Shown here piece after piece: positions 61,666-64,000 of a stretch of DNA of 64,000 nt. Position numbers and translations under genes: made by a program. Where the stretch lies: contig VXBA01005454.1 of NCBI GenBank assembly GCA_013399895.1, positions 62,001 through 126,000 of the forward strand, given 5' to 3'. Below the pieces are notes generated by a model, which saw nothing but the letters and a program-made list of their open reading frames with translations, had not been told where the DNA came from and ran no database searches. This DNA is from Serilophus lunatus. Its lineage: Eukaryota; Chordata; Aves; Passeriformes; Eurylaimidae. Each line of letters opens with the position of its first letter. The first letter of the stretch is position 1.

Positions 61666-64000
61666 AGTCTATGAACTTCTCTGCTCCTAGTCAGGACCAC
61701 ATAATAGCTGAGGGTCAGCTGAGGAATGAGCTGTCTGTTTTTGGCTTGGTCAAATTTCCTCAGAAAACCCCTCATTCTACAAGTGGAGACATCAGCACCC
61801 ACACATCGAGGCTACTTAACTTCAGGAGGCCTGAGGGAGGAAAAATCATGCCCAGACTCACAGATAGTCCTGAAGTAATTAATGGCAGTAGACAGAACTG
61901 TGTAAGGGGTAGAAGTTCTTTTAGACATCAGGTACAATAACCTTTAACCTGAGATCAGGGAGCACCAAGGGCCCCTGGCTGTGCCAGGGACAGGGATCAA
62001 GGAGAAAAGGACAACACCACAGCCAGGAAGGTAGGGGCAGGAGCCTCACCAGCCCCACAGCCTCCCACTGTGTCCTCCCCTGAAGCCCCAAGCCAAGGGC
62101 AGAAGGATGGATGCAGAGCCCACATGAGGTTCTTCCTTGCCTCAAACCCATGGTGCCTTGGGTTGGCAGAGGAAAGGCAAAATCTCAGGACTAACTGTGA
62201 GTGTCTTAAAAGTAAGAAAACATCTCTGGTGCTTTTCATTTGGCATTGGAAACACAGGGTGGACTTTTGTGAATCTGCTGTAAGAAAAAGGATATCTGTG
62301 CCATAAGAAAAAGGATATCAAAAATAGTAGAAGCTGTTATAGAGGGCAAGAAAGTGATCCGTGGCTGAGGCTGGGAGACAGCACAGATCCATCACTGTTA
62401 GACTTGTGAACATGATGGAAGTATGTTCATGACTGGTCTTGTCAGGGAGCAGCAGCACTTGGTGCTGTGGAACAGCTGAGGAGTCAGGCACTGGTGGTAT
62501 CAGCACCACAGGCAAGGGGACCTGAGCAGCTCCCACGGGAAATAGGGACAACCTTCTACCAGCTCCTGCTCCTGCAGCAATGCTCCCATATCACTAATCC
62601 AGGGCAGCACAGCCACAGGCAGGGAAACCTGAAGGAGAGATCTACGGGAGGAAAGAGGCTGGTGCACTGGAGACTGATTGTCCTGATTGTGGAATGACTG
62701 GTGTTAGTATTTGTTGACATTTTCTTGAACTATATCACACTAAACAGCACTAGCTGTGCATCCCTACCATGTATTATCTCCTTAATCATGTGTTTTTCTT
62801 CTTTTGTTTCACACCCTTGCTTAGGTGGAAATGACAAACAGCTGGGGCAACATCCAATTTTTTATCTGTGTCAATGCCCTATTATTTAACTTTTACTGGA
62901 AGTTATTAGTAGTCTTATTTGAGTCTTAGGTAGTCTTCCTGTTGTTCCAAGTATGCAGCCTTCATCCAAGTATGTAGAAGGTTTAAGCAGTTGTTAAAGT
63001 TCGTTATGACTTTAAAAATATTTCAGAGTACTAGGTTATGACCAAGGAGAAATTGTCAAATTGATTCCACTTAGAGTATATTCTAAGCTGGTCATCTAAG
63101 GGAAATCTTGACGAGGAACTAAACAGAATGGAAAACATTCTAAGTAAATGAAGACCTGCAAATGATCCAAGGCATAGGTGTCGCAGCCCAGGTGGAAGAG
63201 AAAGAAAACTGAGTTTGTTAAAATACAACAGCCCAAACTGCATTATAGTGACAAAAACCCAGGATTTTTCTGGCAAATCTGGTGCCATCTTAATTTGCCC
63301 TTGCTACATTTCCACTATTTTTGTACTGACATTAGCTGCCAAGATTACAAGTTATGCTAACATATATCCCAGCAGATATTTGGAACAGGTGTAACACTGA
63401 ACATTTTTCACTATCGTTTATCTCACTCTTCACAAGCAAAGAAATTCAAATCAAATCCTGATGAGACTTGCATTCTCATAGGTAATAAAGCATGTAGCTT
63501 AACATATCAACTTTTCATAAGAACCGTTAGAAAGCATATTAAAACCAAAGTATAACCATGCTATAATTTTACATTTCAAATACATGTTCAAATGTCTAAT
63601 ATGAAAAAAAAAAATAAAGTCTAAATTGTCTAGTAGAAGGAAGAAAAAAGTTTTCGAGAAGCTTTTGAGGGCAAAATTTTAAGTATTTATTCTCTGCTCA
63701 AGTATATAAGACGTAGGTATCCCATTATTTAAAAACCTGATGTAAAATGATCAGAATGAAATCTTGACACTATTGCAGCTAAAGATTATCCTGATATTCA
63801 TAACACCGAGCAAAAAAAATGTTTTACCCATTGATTATTCCCATTTCATACCCTTTATCCACCCTCTTGATTACTTTGGCATCAATAGGAGACCTGTGTC
63901 AGTAGGAACACTACAGTGTGAATTCGCCATCAAGAATGTATGTACTCTTGATCACTGTAATATTCTTCCTATGGAAGAATGTAGATGAAACTGTTTAGGA
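61666..64000. other. Upstream flank, no gene seen
   Basis: The stretch 61670-62700 has moderate GC and transcript-like complexity without a coding frame I can name. It could be a lncRNA exon or an old repeat. The remainder to the window end is AT-rich with nothing recognised. Confidence 0.5.

Overview
The window looks like a stretch of a bird genome. It is AT-rich and gene-poor. Its repeats are almost all CR1 LINE fragments, many with the avian-style 3' tail (ATTCTRTGATTCTRTG-like), plus retroviral LTRs; no Alu, L1 or mammalian SINEs were seen. Single-base, homopolymer-flanked and microsatellite N gaps (5066, 11860-11888, 39448-39463, 47546-47548, 57453-57614) show that this is a draft assembly.

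Only one protein-coding locus is recognisable: a minus-strand copy of SLCO4C1 (organic anion transporter OATP4C1, 12-TM OATP family), running from the start codon near 53154 inside a CpG island down to exon 10 at 28285. Ten exons can be placed with splice sites and phases that match the OATP layout. The reading frame is broken in four of them: exon 1 (one extra base, or two missing), exon 2 (4 bases short), exon 3 (2 bases short, in a TATATA run) and exon 9 (8- or 11-base insertion). The strongly conserved Arg of the OATP signature is Cys in exon 5, intron 4 has a GC donor, the exon 10 donor is weak, and the last exons (TM10-12 and the C-terminus) were not found in the 28 kb downstream. Exons 4-8 and 10 remain open. 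The simplest reading is a recently decayed, unitary-type SLCO4C1 pseudogene. A degenerating sex-chromosome gametolog or draft-assembly errors are the alternatives.

Layout: 1-28284 is downstream of the gene and holds CR1 fragments and two related long solo LTRs (4620-6124 and 20954-22710), each with its own 5-bp target duplication. 28285-53154 is the SLCO4C1 remnant; its introns carry a 1.9-kb antisense CR1 with a second CR1 tail nested inside it, smaller CR1 tails, and a 407-bp LTR with a 4-bp target duplication 124 bp upstream of exon 2. 52830-53330 is the CpG island. 53335-64000 is upstream flank with a gapped TTCC microsatellite, an interrupted CR1 and one unexplained 112-codon ORF. No tRNA, rRNA or CRISPR was seen.
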